Assembly (NCBI GenBank): GCA_017302895.1 | Contig: JAFLBV010000002.1 | Location: forward strand, 806,001 to 870,000 | Source of the DNA: Ignavibacteria bacterium | Lineage (GTDB): Bacteria; Bacteroidota; Ignavibacteria; Ignavibacteriales; Ignavibacteriaceae | Direction of reading: 5' to 3' | DNA length: 64,000 nucleotides | Part shown: piece after piece, positions 44,216 to 53,114 of the stretch | How positions within the stretch are numbered: position 1 is the first letter of the stretch | How the letters are laid out: each line of letters starts with the position of its first letter | Notes under the pieces: generated by a model | The model's database searches: none | Told to the model about the DNA's origin: nothing | Seen by the model: only the letters and a program-made list of their open reading frames with translations | Made by a program: the position numbers and the translations under genes

Positions 44216-45856
44216 TTAAAAATAGAACAGATTTAGGGTTGCGTAGAAATAGCTTTCAGGGAAAGGCTCCAAAAAATTGCTTTTACGGTAAATATAACCC
44301 GCTTTTATGACGGTGTTTGCTCCCGGCACAAGATTCATCGAAAGTTCAACAAGCGTTGTGTTCTGAAACTCCCCGGAAAGGAACCACGCGTCTTCATTCG
44401 AGAGGGAATTGGTGCTTATAAAAAAAGAACCGCCATGATTTTCCAAAAGGTTTCCGGCCGGATCGTAGATGTTTTCGCCATGCCTTATATGTTTGTAATC
44501 CAAAGAGAAACGAAGATATGACTCCACTTGCCAGTCGAGCCTCAGATTTATCATGTCCGAGTTCGGCTTCACATCCAGTCCGAGAGGGAAACTGTTGTTA
44601 AGGTATGCCAGGTCCTCTCCTGCCGCGGGGTGTGCGAATGTGTAAGGTCTGACGAAATAATATGTGGCACTGACCGTAAGCTGGTCTTCGAATGAAGGGA
44701 TATACATCACACCGGCGAGGAAAGAAAACCGGTTGTTATACTTTTGAAATTGACCAGGAACCATATATTGGAAGTTGATGTCATCAAAGATAAGTGAACC
44801 TGTGAGTTCCACTCCTCTTGCTGGTCTGTATCTTGCATCAATACCGATAAGTGAATTATCAAGGTCTTCGAGTGACCTCTGCGCCGACTCCCAGAAAAGG
44901 AAAGGATTGAGGTAACCGAGCTCAAAGGAACGGTTGGAATAGATAATCGATTGCCAAACGGCAATTCTGACTTTACCCGACAAATCGGCCGAGATACGGT
45001 TCTGGGCTGCATATTTTTCTGTTCGGGCTTTGGTATCACCCATAATCACATTTCCGGGAATGATATACTGCGGCATCACAAGCCAGCCGTGCAGGTAACT
45101 GTATGTAAACAAATCAGTTTTAATGGCAAAACTTAACTTGTCGAACATCTGTGAGGTGGCTGAAATTTTATCTTTGTTAAAGAAGTTTTCTCCCCACACT
45201 TCCCTGTTTCGTGAGATCGAAGCGGAAAAAATATCCTTCTCGAAAAAGATACCACCCTCGGTGCCGTCAAAATGCTCGAGTCCTGTTCTTCTAAAAGTAA
45301 ATTTCTGGGCCACCAGATTGTCGATCTGGTTTAGCTGTCTCGAACCGTAAGTATTTCCATTCCATGCGATTATGTAAGCCGAGAGCCAGTCCTTGTAAGT
45401 GAATCGTGCTGTACCGCCATACCTCAGATATCCTGCAGAATTGCCGTTGTAACCCTGAAGATTGGTACCATGTACTTTCAGTCCCAGTACGGGATCAATC
45501 GAGACATTGTAATTTTTACCCCGATGTTCATAAAGATGTTGGGCATAATCAGAGGTAAAATAATTGCTGAAGGTAAGTTTCTCGCCGGATTCATCGGAAA
45601 GGAAATTTTGCTTGTAGTAATCGAGTTCGGTTACAAAAGTTGTGCTCAATTCGGCCCGTTTGTTGTCGAGCTCTTTAAGGTGTTTTTTGATTTCTGAGTG
45701 ACTTTTAGGAAGTATGGCATCGTCGTAATAGTTGAGATAACCCGAGATGGAAGCTCTTCTCAGGAAAAAGTAAACCGGATGTTCGGAATTTACGGGTTCA
45801 GGCTGGGAAAATAGTGTGGAAGAAATGAGAAAGGCAATTATCAGGACCTTTTTCAA
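44216..45856 (-). CDS. Outer-membrane beta-barrel protein, Wzi/capsule-assembly-like
   Basis: A 546-aa protein with signal peptide (1-18, ending LFSQ), a helical N-terminal part (about 35-85) and then repeated amphipathic beta strands ending in an aromatic residue, the layout of an outer-membrane barrel. The C-terminus ends YATLNLFYF with terminal Phe, the barrel-assembly signal. Family placement with Wzi-type capsule-assembly proteins rests on overall pattern (LRYGGTARFTYKDWLSAYI, RNREVWGENFF). It lies three bases after the sugar-transferase gene, which supports a role in surface polysaccharide display. Confidence in the barrel is higher than in the Wzi label. Confidence 0.75.
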   Translation of the reverse strand: MKKVLIIAFLISSTLFSQPEPVNSEHPVYFFLRRASISGYLNYYDDAILPKSHSEIKKHLKELDNKRAELSTTFVTELDYYKQNFLSDESGEKLTFSNYFTSDYAQHLYEHRGKNYNVSIDPVLGLKVHGTNLQGYNGNSAGYLRYGGTARFTYKDWLSAYIIAWNGNTYGSRQLNQIDNLVAQKFTFRRTGLEHFDGTEGGIFFEKDIFSASISRNREVWGENFFNKDKISATSQMFDKLSFAIKTDLFTYSYLHGWLVMPQYIIPGNVIMGDTKARTEKYAAQNRISADLSGKVRIAVWQSIIYSNRSFELGYLNPFLFWESAQRSLEDLDNSLIGIDARYRPARGVELTGSLIFDDINFQYMVPGQFQKYNNRFSFLAGVMYIPSFEDQLTVSATYYFVRPYTFAHPAAGEDLAYLNNSFPLGLDVKPNSDMINLRLDWQVESYLRFSLDYKHIRHGENIYDPAGNLLENHGGSFFISTNSLSNEDAWFLSGEFQNTTLVELSMNLVPGANTVIKAGYIYRKSNFLEPFPESYFYATLNLFYF

Positions 45857-45859
45857 TTC

Positions 45860-46486
45860 TTATATGTTTCCTTCGTTTGTTATTACAACTTTGGGAGTTC
45901 TGAGAATAATCCGTAAATCTGACCAGAATGTCGCCTGACGGTAGTAGTCAATCTCCATCACAACTCTTTCCTCGGGTGACAAAGACTGCCTGCCGTTTAT
46001 CTGGGAAATGCCTGTGATACCGGGTTTGAAATTGAAAACCTCTCTCTGCTCGGGAGTAAACTGATCGGTGATCTTGGTAAGTTCGGGACGCGGTCCAACA
46101 ATGCTCATATCCCCCAGCAGGACATTTATTGCCTGAGGAATTTCATCGATGGATGTGCGGCGAAGTATCTTCCCGACTTTGGTCAAGCGGGGATCATCCT
46201 TTTGGGTGAAGTCGGGTCCCAATTGCTCGGCACCGTCAATCATACCTCTAAGTTTGATCATTTTAAATGGCTTGCCACCAAGACCTGTTCGATCCTGAAT
46301 GAAAAAGGCATTACCTTTCGATTCAAGTTTAATAGCAATTACAGCTATCAGCAGGACAGGTGACGACAGAATCAAGGCTAAACTGCTCAAGATTATATCT
46401 GTGAGCCTTTTTATTAAACTTCCGGTTCTTCCCATAAGGCTGTTTATTTCTTCACCGTGCCAATTACTTCTTAAGCTATTCTGCAA
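45860..46486 (-). CDS. Polyprenyl-phosphate sugar-1-phosphate transferase (WcaJ/PglC-like)
   Basis: A monotopic/bitopic phosphoglycosyl transferase: the hydrophobic re-entrant helix SSLALILSSPVLLIAVIAI near residue 35, the KLRGM motif near residue 78, the catalytic Asp-Glu pair in TSIDEIPQAINVLLGDMS and GPRPEL, and the C-terminal GITGISQINGR. It starts surface glycan synthesis by moving sugar-1-phosphate onto polyprenyl phosphate. The start given is TTG at 46486. The same frame is open 43 codons further to a TGA near 46610 without ATG, GTG or TTG; an ATT at 46576 preceded by AAGG would give a 238-aa form with a plausible N-terminus (PLNDFDKIKTNINFEGYK). The true start is therefore uncertain. 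Confidence 0.88.
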   Translation of the reverse strand: MQNSLRSNWHGEEINSLMGRTGSLIKRLTDIILSSLALILSSPVLLIAVIAIKLESKGNAFFIQDRTGLGGKPFKMIKLRGMIDGAEQLGPDFTQKDDPRLTKVGKILRRTSIDEIPQAINVLLGDMSIVGPRPELTKITDQFTPEQREVFNFKPGITGISQINGRQSLSPEERVVMEIDYYRQATFWSDLRIILRTPKVVITNEGNI

Positions 46487-46619
46487 ATCGGCTATTTGAT
46501 CTCCGTTAATTATCTCAATTTTGTAACCTTCAAAATTAATATTTGTTTTGATTTTATCAAAATCATTTAACGGAATAAACGACCTTATTCTTTTTTTATT
46601 TGACCCAAATCATATAAAA

Positions 46620-47315
46620 CTACAAATTTCCGGTAACCGGTTTAAAAATGATCTCTTCAGGTACGATATTTGTGTCGTCTTTAAGGAAGCCAACAATAAA
46701 TTTTGCGAGTGATTCAGGTTGCATCATTCTTTCCCGGTACTTCTCCCTCACTTTTTCATGCCAGATTGGTGTCTCGGTGGCTCCGGGCAACACATCTATT
46801 ACTTTAATATTGTGTTCACGGACTTCCTCCCGCACCACCCGGCTGTATTGCAGCAAACCTGCCTTAGATGCGGAGTAGATGCTGCTCGCCTTCAACACAT
46901 CCCTTGATGCAACTGATGAAATGTTTAGAATTGTACCTGAACCTCTCTTGATCATTGAAGGAAGCACTGCCTGAATAGTGTAAACAGAACCCAAAAGATT
47001 GGTTTTAATAATAGCGTCAACTTCCTCTATCGAAGTGTTTACAGCTTCCTTAAAAGTTGTAACCCCGGCACAATTTATCAGAATTGATGGTGCTTCCCCG
47101 TTCATTATGGTTTCAAAAAATGATTCCACACTCCCGGAAGAAGACACATCACATACGGCTGTTTTAAGATTAGGGGAATTGACAGCCCCTGAAAGTGAAT
47201 CCAGATTTTCCCTGTTTCTTGAAGTGGCGATCACTTGGAATCCACCGGCAACAGCCTGAGCCACAAGTGCTTTTCCGATTCCCGTGCTTGCACCCGATAT
47301 CCAGATGTTCATCAT
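46620..47315 (-). CDS. Short-chain dehydrogenase/reductase, possible sepiapterin-reductase role
   Basis: A 231-aa classical SDR with the cofactor motif [11 protein letters not shown] near residue 8, INCAGV near residue 85, the catalytic Ser in NISSVAS near residue 133 and YSASK near residue 146. NADP preference is suggested by the basic TSRNREN after strand 2. Its start overlaps folE by four bases, and a pyruvoyl-tetrahydropterin synthase gene comes just before folE. In that context a sepiapterin-reductase-like step making tetrahydrobiopterin is a reasonable inference; the sequence alone supports only an SDR. Confidence 0.85.
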   Translation of the reverse strand: MMNIWISGASTGIGKALVAQAVAGGFQVIATSRNRENLDSLSGAVNSPNLKTAVCDVSSSGSVESFFETIMNGEAPSILINCAGVTTFKEAVNTSIEEVDAIIKTNLLGSVYTIQAVLPSMIKRGSGTILNISSVASRDVLKASSIYSASKAGLLQYSRVVREEVREHNIKVIDVLPGATETPIWHEKVREKYRERMMQPESLAKFIVGFLKDDTNIVPEEIIFKPVTGNL

Positions 47316-47887
47316 ATTATTCTGGAATCTCCCGTCCTGATTAGACTAAGGAATTCCACTCTGGTTTTAGGGTCATTCTTAAAAACTCCATGCATGGTGG
47401 AAGAAGTAGTCGAGGAATTTTGTTTTTCAACACCCCTCATCATCATACACATATGATAGGCCTCCGAAACGACCGCAACTCCTTTTGGTTTCAGATAGGT
47501 ATTAATGGTGTCAGCAATTTCTTTTGTCATCCTTTCCTGCACCTGAAGCCTCCTTGCGAATACTTCCACAATCCGTGGCAGTTTACTCAATCCCACGATT
47601 TTTCCGTCAGGGATGTAGGCGATGTGAACCTTTCCGAAAAAAGGAAGCATGTGGTGCTCACACATACTGTAGAAGTCGATGTTTCTTACCAGAACCATTT
47701 CATCGTACTCTTCATTGAATATTGCGCCGTTCAATACCTTGTTTATATCTTTTGTATAACCCGAAGTAAGATATTCATAAGCTTTTGCCACTCTTTTAGG
47801 GGTTTTTAACAGCCCTTCCCTCTCGGGGTTTTCACCAATCTCAGTAAGTATATGCTCTACATATCCTTGTACTCTCTCAATATCCAT
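47312..47887 (-). CDS. folE: GTP cyclohydrolase I
   Basis: A 191-aa FolE converting GTP to dihydroneopterin triphosphate, the first step of folate and tetrahydropterin synthesis. Zinc ligands are visible in [12 protein letters not shown] (Cys, His) near residue 75 and in [13 protein letters not shown] (Cys) near residue 148. [14 protein letters not shown] is the substrate loop. The neighbours, PTPS (two bases upstream) and an SDR (overlapping), point to the biopterin branch. Length is normal. Confidence 0.95.
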   Translation of the reverse strand: MDIERVQGYVEHILTEIGENPEREGLLKTPKRVAKAYEYLTSGYTKDINKVLNGAIFNEEYDEMVLVRNIDFYSMCEHHMLPFFGKVHIAYIPDGKIVGLSKLPRIVEVFARRLQVQERMTKEIADTINTYLKPKGVAVVSEAYHMCMMMRGVEKQNSSTTSSTMHGVFKNDPKTRVEFLSLIRTGDSRII

Positions 47888-47889
47888 CT

Positions 47890-48306
47890 CTAATCTCCAA
47901 AATATTCAACGAAATTATTCTCTGTTTCATGTAATTTTATCTTGTAAAGTTTACCGTTCGGAATTTTATCAACCAGTTGATCCCAGATCTTTACTGCTAT
48001 ATTCTCTGCAGTGGGAATTACCCCTTTCATAAAATCAACATCGAGGTTCAGATGTTTATGGTCAACTTTACGGATCACATTATCTATGATTATTCTTTTC
48101 AACTCCTTCAAGTCCAGTACATATCCTGTCCGCTCATCTATCTCGCCTTCGACCACCACTTCCAGAATATAATTGTGACCGTGTCCATGATAGTTGTTGC
48201 ATTTATCGTAGATTTCCTCATTTTCCGAATCTGAGAAATCAGGATTGTAGAGCCGGTGGGCTGAAGAAAACACCTCACGCCGGGAGACAAAAACTTTTCG
48301 TCTCAT
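47890..48306 (-). CDS. 6-pyruvoyl-tetrahydropterin synthase family protein
   Basis: A 138-aa enzyme of the PTPS/QueD family. The zinc-binding histidines appear in FSSAHRL and NYHGHGHNY, with the catalytic Cys in DKCNNYHG. The C-terminal [10 protein letters not shown] contains the pterin-anchoring Glu typical of PTPS and QueD. It lies between bcp (three bases) and folE (two bases). QueD makes 6-carboxytetrahydropterin for queuosine, while PTPS makes 6-pyruvoyl-tetrahydropterin. The adjacent folE, SDR and phenylalanine hydroxylase, and the absence of queC or queE, favour PTPS; this is inference. Confidence 0.9.
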   Translation of the reverse strand: MRRKVFVSRREVFSSAHRLYNPDFSDSENEEIYDKCNNYHGHGHNYILEVVVEGEIDERTGYVLDLKELKRIIIDNVIRKVDHKHLNLDVDFMKGVIPTAENIAVKIWDQLVDKIPNGKLYKIKLHETENNFVEYFGD

Positions 48307-48309
48307 GAT

Positions 48310-48768
48310 CTATTCGCTCAGAGCTTTCTTCACTTCTTCGGTGTGACCGTCCACTTTTACTTTGTTGAACACCTTTTTTATCGTTCCCTCAGGATCGATG
48401 ACGAAAGTTGTTCGTTCAATTCCCATGTATTTTTTCCCGTACATGCTCTTCTCTTTCCACACACCGTATGCCTCGAGCATCTGTTTGCTTTCATCGCTGA
48501 GGAGTGTAAAATTGAGGCTGTATTTGTCTGCGAATTTTCTGTGTGATTTCACAGAATCACCGCTGACACCAATGATCGTTGCATTTACACCCTCAAAAAT
48601 TGAAAGCTCATCTCTGAAGCTGCACGCTTCTTTTGTGCATCCGCTTGTGTCATCCTTTGGATAAAAATAGAGAACAACATTCTTCCCTTTCAGATCGGTC
48701 AGTTTTACTGTTTCACCGTCCTGATTCGGAAGTTCAAAATAAGGAGCCTTATCTCCGGTATTCAACAT
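48310..48768 (-). CDS. bcp: Thioredoxin-dependent peroxiredoxin, BCP/PrxQ type
   Basis: A 152-aa peroxiredoxin with the active-site segment YFYPKDDTSGCTKEACSF, where the first Cys is peroxidatic and the second, five residues later, is the PrxQ-type resolving Cys. The closing FVIDPEGTIKKVF matches the family. It reduces hydroperoxides in the cytoplasm or periplasm; no signal peptide is visible, so cytoplasmic. It is three bases before the PTPS gene and may protect the oxygen-sensitive tetrahydropterin made by the operon. Confidence 0.94.
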   Translation of the reverse strand: MLNTGDKAPYFELPNQDGETVKLTDLKGKNVVLYFYPKDDTSGCTKEACSFRDELSIFEGVNATIIGVSGDSVKSHRKFADKYSLNFTLLSDESKQMLEAYGVWKEKSMYGKKYMGIERTTFVIDPEGTIKKVFNKVKVDGHTEEVKKALSE

Positions 48769-48824
48769 AAATTCATCTCCATAAAAGTTATAATCAATAT
48801 ATGTTATAACAATCTTTTTTGTTC

Positions 48825-49643
48825 TTAGTTCAATATCCCTGCACTTTTTGTCCAGCGGTCGAATCCTTCCTCAAGCTCTTTAAATGAATTGATAGCAAAG
48901 AGGACGGGCTGCAGATGCCAGACTTCATATTCCTGATGAATAATCTTTTCCGGATCAAAATTGTGAACTACAACCTCACTCCCGAGTGCATGATCCACCT
49001 CTTTAAAAGAGGAAACTATTCCCGCTCCGTATATCCTTCTTCCGGCGGGGGTGTTGATTAACCCAAATTCAACTGTGAACCAGTGAAATCTTTCAAGAAA
49101 TATCTGTTGTTCCCCCTTTGCCCGAAGCGCTGCCTCACCGAACTTTTGGTAAAAATTCGCAAAGTTTTGATTGGTGAGCAGAGGCATGTGTCCAAAAATA
49201 TCATGGAAACAGTCGGGGGCGGGGGTATAATCAATTTCATGTTTCCCCCTTACATAGTCAGTCGAAGGAAAAACTCTTTGCCGCAGTAGTTCGAAAAAAT
49301 TCTGCGCCTGTATCAAGCCGGGTACCCTTCCGATTTTCCATCCGGTGGTGTCGTCTAAAACGGAACTCAGATGCTTTAACGAGGGTATTTTTTTATCATC
49401 GAAACCCATAAGTTCGACTCCCTTGATATACTCATCGCACACTCTCCCGTCAAGTAATCCGGTCTGTCTCCTGTACAATTGTCCCCATGTGTCATTGTCA
49501 TCATCACTGTATTCAGGTGTGACAATTTGATCTCCCACAGGCGGAAGACCTTCGAGAGTCATGGGTATGCACCGCGGGTCAATCGCATCATCTGCAGCTT
49601 TTTCGTATGCACCTTTATATTTTGATTCTTTTTCATCCAACAT
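48825..49643 (-). CDS. phhA: Phenylalanine 4-monooxygenase
   Basis: A 272-aa bacterial-type aromatic amino acid hydroxylase without the eukaryotic regulatory domain. The iron ligands are His and His in CFHDIFGHMPLL near residue 142 and Glu in WFTVEFGL near residue 193. The pterin and substrate contacts PGLIQAQNFF and RVFPSTDYVR precede them. It converts phenylalanine to tyrosine with tetrahydropterin and O2. Genes for pterin synthesis lie just downstream on the same strand, an unusually direct pairing of cofactor and user. Confidence 0.95.
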   Translation of the reverse strand: MLDEKESKYKGAYEKAADDAIDPRCIPMTLEGLPPVGDQIVTPEYSDDDNDTWGQLYRRQTGLLDGRVCDEYIKGVELMGFDDKKIPSLKHLSSVLDDTTGWKIGRVPGLIQAQNFFELLRQRVFPSTDYVRGKHEIDYTPAPDCFHDIFGHMPLLTNQNFANFYQKFGEAALRAKGEQQIFLERFHWFTVEFGLINTPAGRRIYGAGIVSSFKEVDHALGSEVVVHNFDPEKIIHQEYEVWHLQPVLFAINSFKELEEGFDRWTKSAGILN

Positions 49644-49675
49644 TTTTGATCTCCGTTGTATGTTGTTAAATCCTG

Positions 49676-50629
49676 TTAACTCATCTCCAGCATTTTTTCG
49701 AGAGGTCTTAGTGCCTTTACCCTTATCACTTCCGGCATTGTAATCTCAGGTGACTTTCTCAACATGCACAGATACAACTTTTCGATTGTATTAAGTTTCA
49801 TGTATGGACAGTTGTTGCAACTGCATGATTCATCCTCACCCGGAGCCGGAATGAATTTTTTACCCTTGACCGCCTTCTCCATCTGATATATTATTCCGGG
49901 TTCTGTAGCTACAATATATTCGGTGGAAGCATCCGTTTGTACAAATTTCAGCAGTGCAGAGGTGGAGCCGATAAAGTATGCCTTCTCCAGCAGATGATCT
50001 TCACACTCGGGATGAGCGATCAATTTTGCATCAGGATTCAGAAGTATCAACTCCTCAATTCTCCTTTGACTAAATGTTTCGTGGACGATACAGGAGCCAT
50101 CCCAAAGCACCATCTCCCTGCCTGTCTTTTTCATTATGTATTTACCGAGATTTTTGTCGGGAGCAAAAATTACCGGCTGGTCAAGTGGAATCTGTCTCAC
50201 AATCTTTTCTGCATTGCTCGAAGTGACTATGATGTCGCTAAGTGCCTTAATTTCTGCCGAGCAGTTTATATAGCTTAAGACAAGATGATCGGGATACCTG
50301 TTTTTGAACTCTGCAAACGGTTCTGCAGGACATGAGTCAGCAAGCGAACACCCCGCTTCGAGATCAGGAAGTAGTACGAGTTTATCCGGGTTAAGTATTT
50401 TTGCAGTCTCTGCCATGAAGTGTACACCACAAAAAATAATGACATCAGCCATCGACTCCTTTGCTTTCCTGGCAAGTTCAAGGCTGTCACCGATAAAATC
50501 TGCGAGTTCCTGAATATCTCCCGTCTGGTAATAATGCGCCAGTATTACGGCATTCATCTCTTCTTTCAGACGGATTATCTCCTTCTCATAGTCGATTGCC
50601 GTTTTGTTCTCAAGTAATTCTTTTAACAT
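49676..50629 (-). CDS. nadA: Quinolinate synthase A
   Basis: A 317-aa enzyme condensing iminoaspartate with dihydroxyacetone phosphate to quinolinate for NAD synthesis. It has [21 protein letters not shown] near residue 33 (split pattern YYQ and GDSL), the iron-sulfur Cys in FCGVHFMAE near residue 84, the second in [11 protein letters not shown] and the third in CSCNNCPYM near residue 270, plus PDKNLG and HPECE. Its neighbour phhA follows after 32 bases. No nadB or nadC is in the window. Confidence 0.94.
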   Translation of the reverse strand: MLKELLENKTAIDYEKEIIRLKEEMNAVILAHYYQTGDIQELADFIGDSLELARKAKESMADVIIFCGVHFMAETAKILNPDKLVLLPDLEAGCSLADSCPAEPFAEFKNRYPDHLVLSYINCSAEIKALSDIIVTSSNAEKIVRQIPLDQPVIFAPDKNLGKYIMKKTGREMVLWDGSCIVHETFSQRRIEELILLNPDAKLIAHPECEDHLLEKAYFIGSTSALLKFVQTDASTEYIVATEPGIIYQMEKAVKGKKFIPAPGEDESCSCNNCPYMKLNTIEKLYLCMLRKSPEITMPEVIRVKALRPLEKMLEMS

Positions 50630-50679
50630 TCTATTCTTTTCTTATTCTCATTTTTGAAAAAATTTTCTCGGACACGGAA

Positions 50680-50693
50680 ATTTATCGATAAAT
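50680..50693. promoter_or_regulatory. Perfect 14-bp palindrome upstream of nadA
   Basis: atttatcgataaat is a perfect palindrome 50 bases before the nadA start and 38 bases before the sigma-54-like box on the other strand. It may be an operator for either gene; no factor can be named. Confidence 0.3.
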
Positions 50694-50730
50694 CAGTAAA
50701 TAAAAACACACCAAATAAAACATTTTATTT

Positions 50731-50746
50731 TGGCACGATAATTGTA
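50731..50746 (+). promoter_or_regulatory. Sigma-54 (RpoN)-like promoter, TGGCACG-N4-TTGTA
   Basis: TGGCACG (50731-50737), four bases, TTGTA (50742-50746): the -24 box is perfect and spacing exact; the -12 box has T for the final C. Transcription would start near 50757 and give a leader of about 155 bases to the ATG at 50911. Confidence 0.5.
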
Positions 50747-50801
50747 ACAATATGGCACTCGATGAGATGTTCCTTATACCCTCCTTATAGTAACACACAC
50801 T

Positions 50802-50835
50802 AACTGCCGGAAATGCGCCCTCTTTTCCGGCAGTT
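50802..50835 (+). promoter_or_regulatory. Leader hairpin with perfect 12-bp arms
   Basis: AACTGCCGGAAA (50802-50813) and TTTCCGGCAGTT (50824-50835) are perfect inverted arms around a 10-base loop. No T run follows on either strand, so it is not a standard terminator. It lies in the presumed leader of the deacetylase-like gene and could be a transcript-stability or attenuation element. Confidence 0.5.
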
Positions 50836-50910
50836 CCACTTTAAACCGGCTTCTCCCTGATTTACAATTTCGTATTTTACATTTTGGATTTTAAGAATTA
50901 TCGATTGCAC

Positions 50911-52026
50911 ATGAAAAAAATATTAATATTTGTCCTCCTCATCACTATTTCGCTTTTTTCACAGGACAGTCTCGTATTTGTTATAAGAGTGGATGATATT
51001 CAATCCCGAAACACGACTTACATGCCTGCCGGCATAACACCATTTCAGACTGCTGTGGAAATGAGGGGTGGAAAAGTAACCTGGGCAGTGATGCCCCACC
51101 GATTGATCGAAAGCATGAACACAAACGGTGCACTTACCAAAGAACTGAAAAACACAGTTATCCGGGGTCATGAAATCTCTCAGCATGGATACAACCACAC
51201 CTGCCCAAGGTGCAATGCTACGGGACATGAGTTTTATTGCGTCAACCAGTTTTACAACCACCCGTACTCTGTTCAGCAGCAGATGCTTCAACAGGGGATG
51301 ACACTTCTTTTCGATTCATTGGGATACATTCCAAAATCTTTTGTGCCGCCCGGTCATTATGCAGATACAACCACATTTGACCTCCTGGTTGAAAACAATT
51401 TTGAATTTCTCTCTTCAACAGGTGTAACAAAGGATTATATATTCCCCGGGCTCTACAACCTTCGCATGCATCAGGAATATACCTGGCAACTAACCGAAGG
51501 CAGCTACAGATCCAAAATGACTCAGGCTCTTTTCGATATCAGAACCAACGGAATGTCTGACAAATATTTTGTAATTCTTCATCACGACCCTTTCATCAGA
51601 CAAGGGTATTTGAATGGAATTGTTGTAAACTGGATGGGAGAATTGATGGACTCCCTGAACAGAGAGTATGGTGGAAAGATTAAATACAAAACTTTAAGCG
51701 AAGCAGCGGCATCTTTCAGGGATGTAGGAACTTCAATTGCCGAAACAACAACTTCCACACCGGAGGGATTTCAACTTCTGCAGAATTTCCCGAATCCTTT
51801 CAATCCTTCAACAAAAATCTCGTACCGGTTACCGGCATCAGGATTTGTCTCCTTAAAGATTTTTGACATGACGGGCAGAGAGGTAAGGAATCTGGTAGAT
51901 GGGTATCAGGAGTCAGGCGAACATACGATTAATTTTGAACCGGGAACCGAATCCAGCGGGATTTTTATCTATAGCCTCGAATTTGAAGGAAAACGGCTCT
52001 CAGGGAAAATGCTCTATTTGAAATAG
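50911..52026 (+). CDS. T9SS-secreted polysaccharide-deacetylase-like protein (DUF2334 type)
   Basis: A 371-aa protein started at the ATG at 50911, which places a signal peptide (MKKILIFVLLITISLFS) first; an upstream in-frame TTG adds nine poor residues. The catalytic domain (about 20-270) shows the metal-site motifs FVIRVDDIQ, EISQHGYNHTC and FVPPGHY and the later VILHHDPF, the pattern of DUF2334/NodB-like deacetylases. Residues 285-371 are a T9SS sorting domain (LQNFPNPFNPST, ending GKMLYLK). It would act outside the cell on a polysaccharide; the substrate is unknown. A sigma-54-like promoter and hairpin leader precede it. Confidence 0.85.
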   Translation: MKKILIFVLLITISLFSQDSLVFVIRVDDIQSRNTTYMPAGITPFQTAVEMRGGKVTWAVMPHRLIESMNTNGALTKELKNTVIRGHEISQHGYNHTCPRCNATGHEFYCVNQFYNHPYSVQQQMLQQGMTLLFDSLGYIPKSFVPPGHYADTTTFDLLVENNFEFLSSTGVTKDYIFPGLYNLRMHQEYTWQLTEGSYRSKMTQALFDIRTNGMSDKYFVILHHDPFIRQGYLNGIVVNWMGELMDSLNREYGGKIKYKTLSEAAASFRDVGTSIAETTTSTPEGFQLLQNFPNPFNPSTKISYRLPASGFVSLKIFDMTGREVRNLVDGYQESGEHTINFEPGTESSGIFIYSLEFEGKRLSGKMLYLK

Positions 52027-52043
52027 TGTCACCCGGGCGGCGT

Positions 52044-53114
52044 TTAAACTGTTGATTTCATGAAATTTATGGAATCGATGACATCGGATTTTTTTGCACT
52101 TACATCAATGTGAAGGTCGCCCGGTTCACCAATAAGCACAAATTTTACTTCACCGTTAACCCGTTTTTTATCACCCTGCATGGCGGTGTAAATCAGTTCA
52201 GAATCGTAACCTGCAATAGTCTTCTTGACGGGATATCTGCAAAGGAATGATACAACTTTATCAAAAGTGGAATTCGACATTATCCCCATCCTGTTCGCCA
52301 AAAATGCCGCACCCCTCATGCCTGCAATCACTCCGATACCATGCTTAATACCGAAGGAGGAAACTGATTCGATGGCATGCCCGAATGTATGGCCCAGATT
52401 CAAAGCGTGCCTCATCTTCAAATCAAGTTTGTCCTGTGTAACAACATGATTTTTTATATTAGCCGAACGGCTGATCAAATAAATAAGATCTTCTTCGGGG
52501 ATATTGTTGGTACCATCCAGTTTTTCAAAACAGTATTCAAAAAAATCCTTTTCAAGCAGAGCATATTTCAACACCTCCCCCATACCGCTCAAAAGGTCTT
52601 CTTCAGGAAGTGTCTCAAGGAATTTCGCGGAGGTTATCACAGTCTCCGGTTCATAAAAACTTCCGATAAAATTTTTGTATTTGCTGTAGTTTACGCCCGT
52701 TTTACCACCTATGGAACTGTCGACCATGGCAAGAAGTGTGGTAGGCACATGCACCAGTTTTGTCCCTCTCATGAATGTGGAGGCAGCGAATGAACCTGTG
52801 TCACCCGTTATCCCTCCCCCTATCACAACGATGCAACTTCCTCTGTCTGCCTGATTCTCCAAAAGGAAATCGTATATCCGGAAAAGCGAATCAAATGACT
52901 TGTTCTCTTCGTGCGCCTCAAGAAGAAAGTGATTGTTAGTGAGAAGCAAATCACCAAAAAGCCCGGAATAAAGTCTCTTTACATTCTGATCAATTATATA
53001 AAAACAACTGTGCTTCTCAGAAAGAGTCACCAGTTTCTCTTTTACACCATTCAGAGTTGTGACGAGTGAGTAATTGAAAGAACCATTTGCACTCTCTATG
53101 GTAATGTTCCTCAA
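52044..53114 (-). CDS. aroB: 3-dehydroquinate synthase
   Basis: A 356-aa enzyme of the shikimate pathway converting DAHP to 3-dehydroquinate with NAD and zinc. Motifs: VIGGGITGDTGSFAAS near residue 98, PTTLLAMVDSSIGGKTGVNY near residue 125 and the metal-site histidines in LNLGHTFGHAIE near residue 242 and IKHGIGV. Its start overlaps aroK by four bases, so both shikimate genes form one unit. Length is normal. Confidence 0.95.
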   Translation of the reverse strand: MRNITIESANGSFNYSLVTTLNGVKEKLVTLSEKHSCFYIIDQNVKRLYSGLFGDLLLTNNHFLLEAHEENKSFDSLFRIYDFLLENQADRGSCIVVIGGGITGDTGSFAASTFMRGTKLVHVPTTLLAMVDSSIGGKTGVNYSKYKNFIGSFYEPETVITSAKFLETLPEEDLLSGMGEVLKYALLEKDFFEYCFEKLDGTNNIPEEDLIYLISRSANIKNHVVTQDKLDLKMRHALNLGHTFGHAIESVSSFGIKHGIGVIAGMRGAAFLANRMGIMSNSTFDKVVSFLCRYPVKKTIAGYDSELIYTAMQGDKKRVNGEVKFVLIGEPGDLHIDVSAKKSDVIDSINFMKSTV

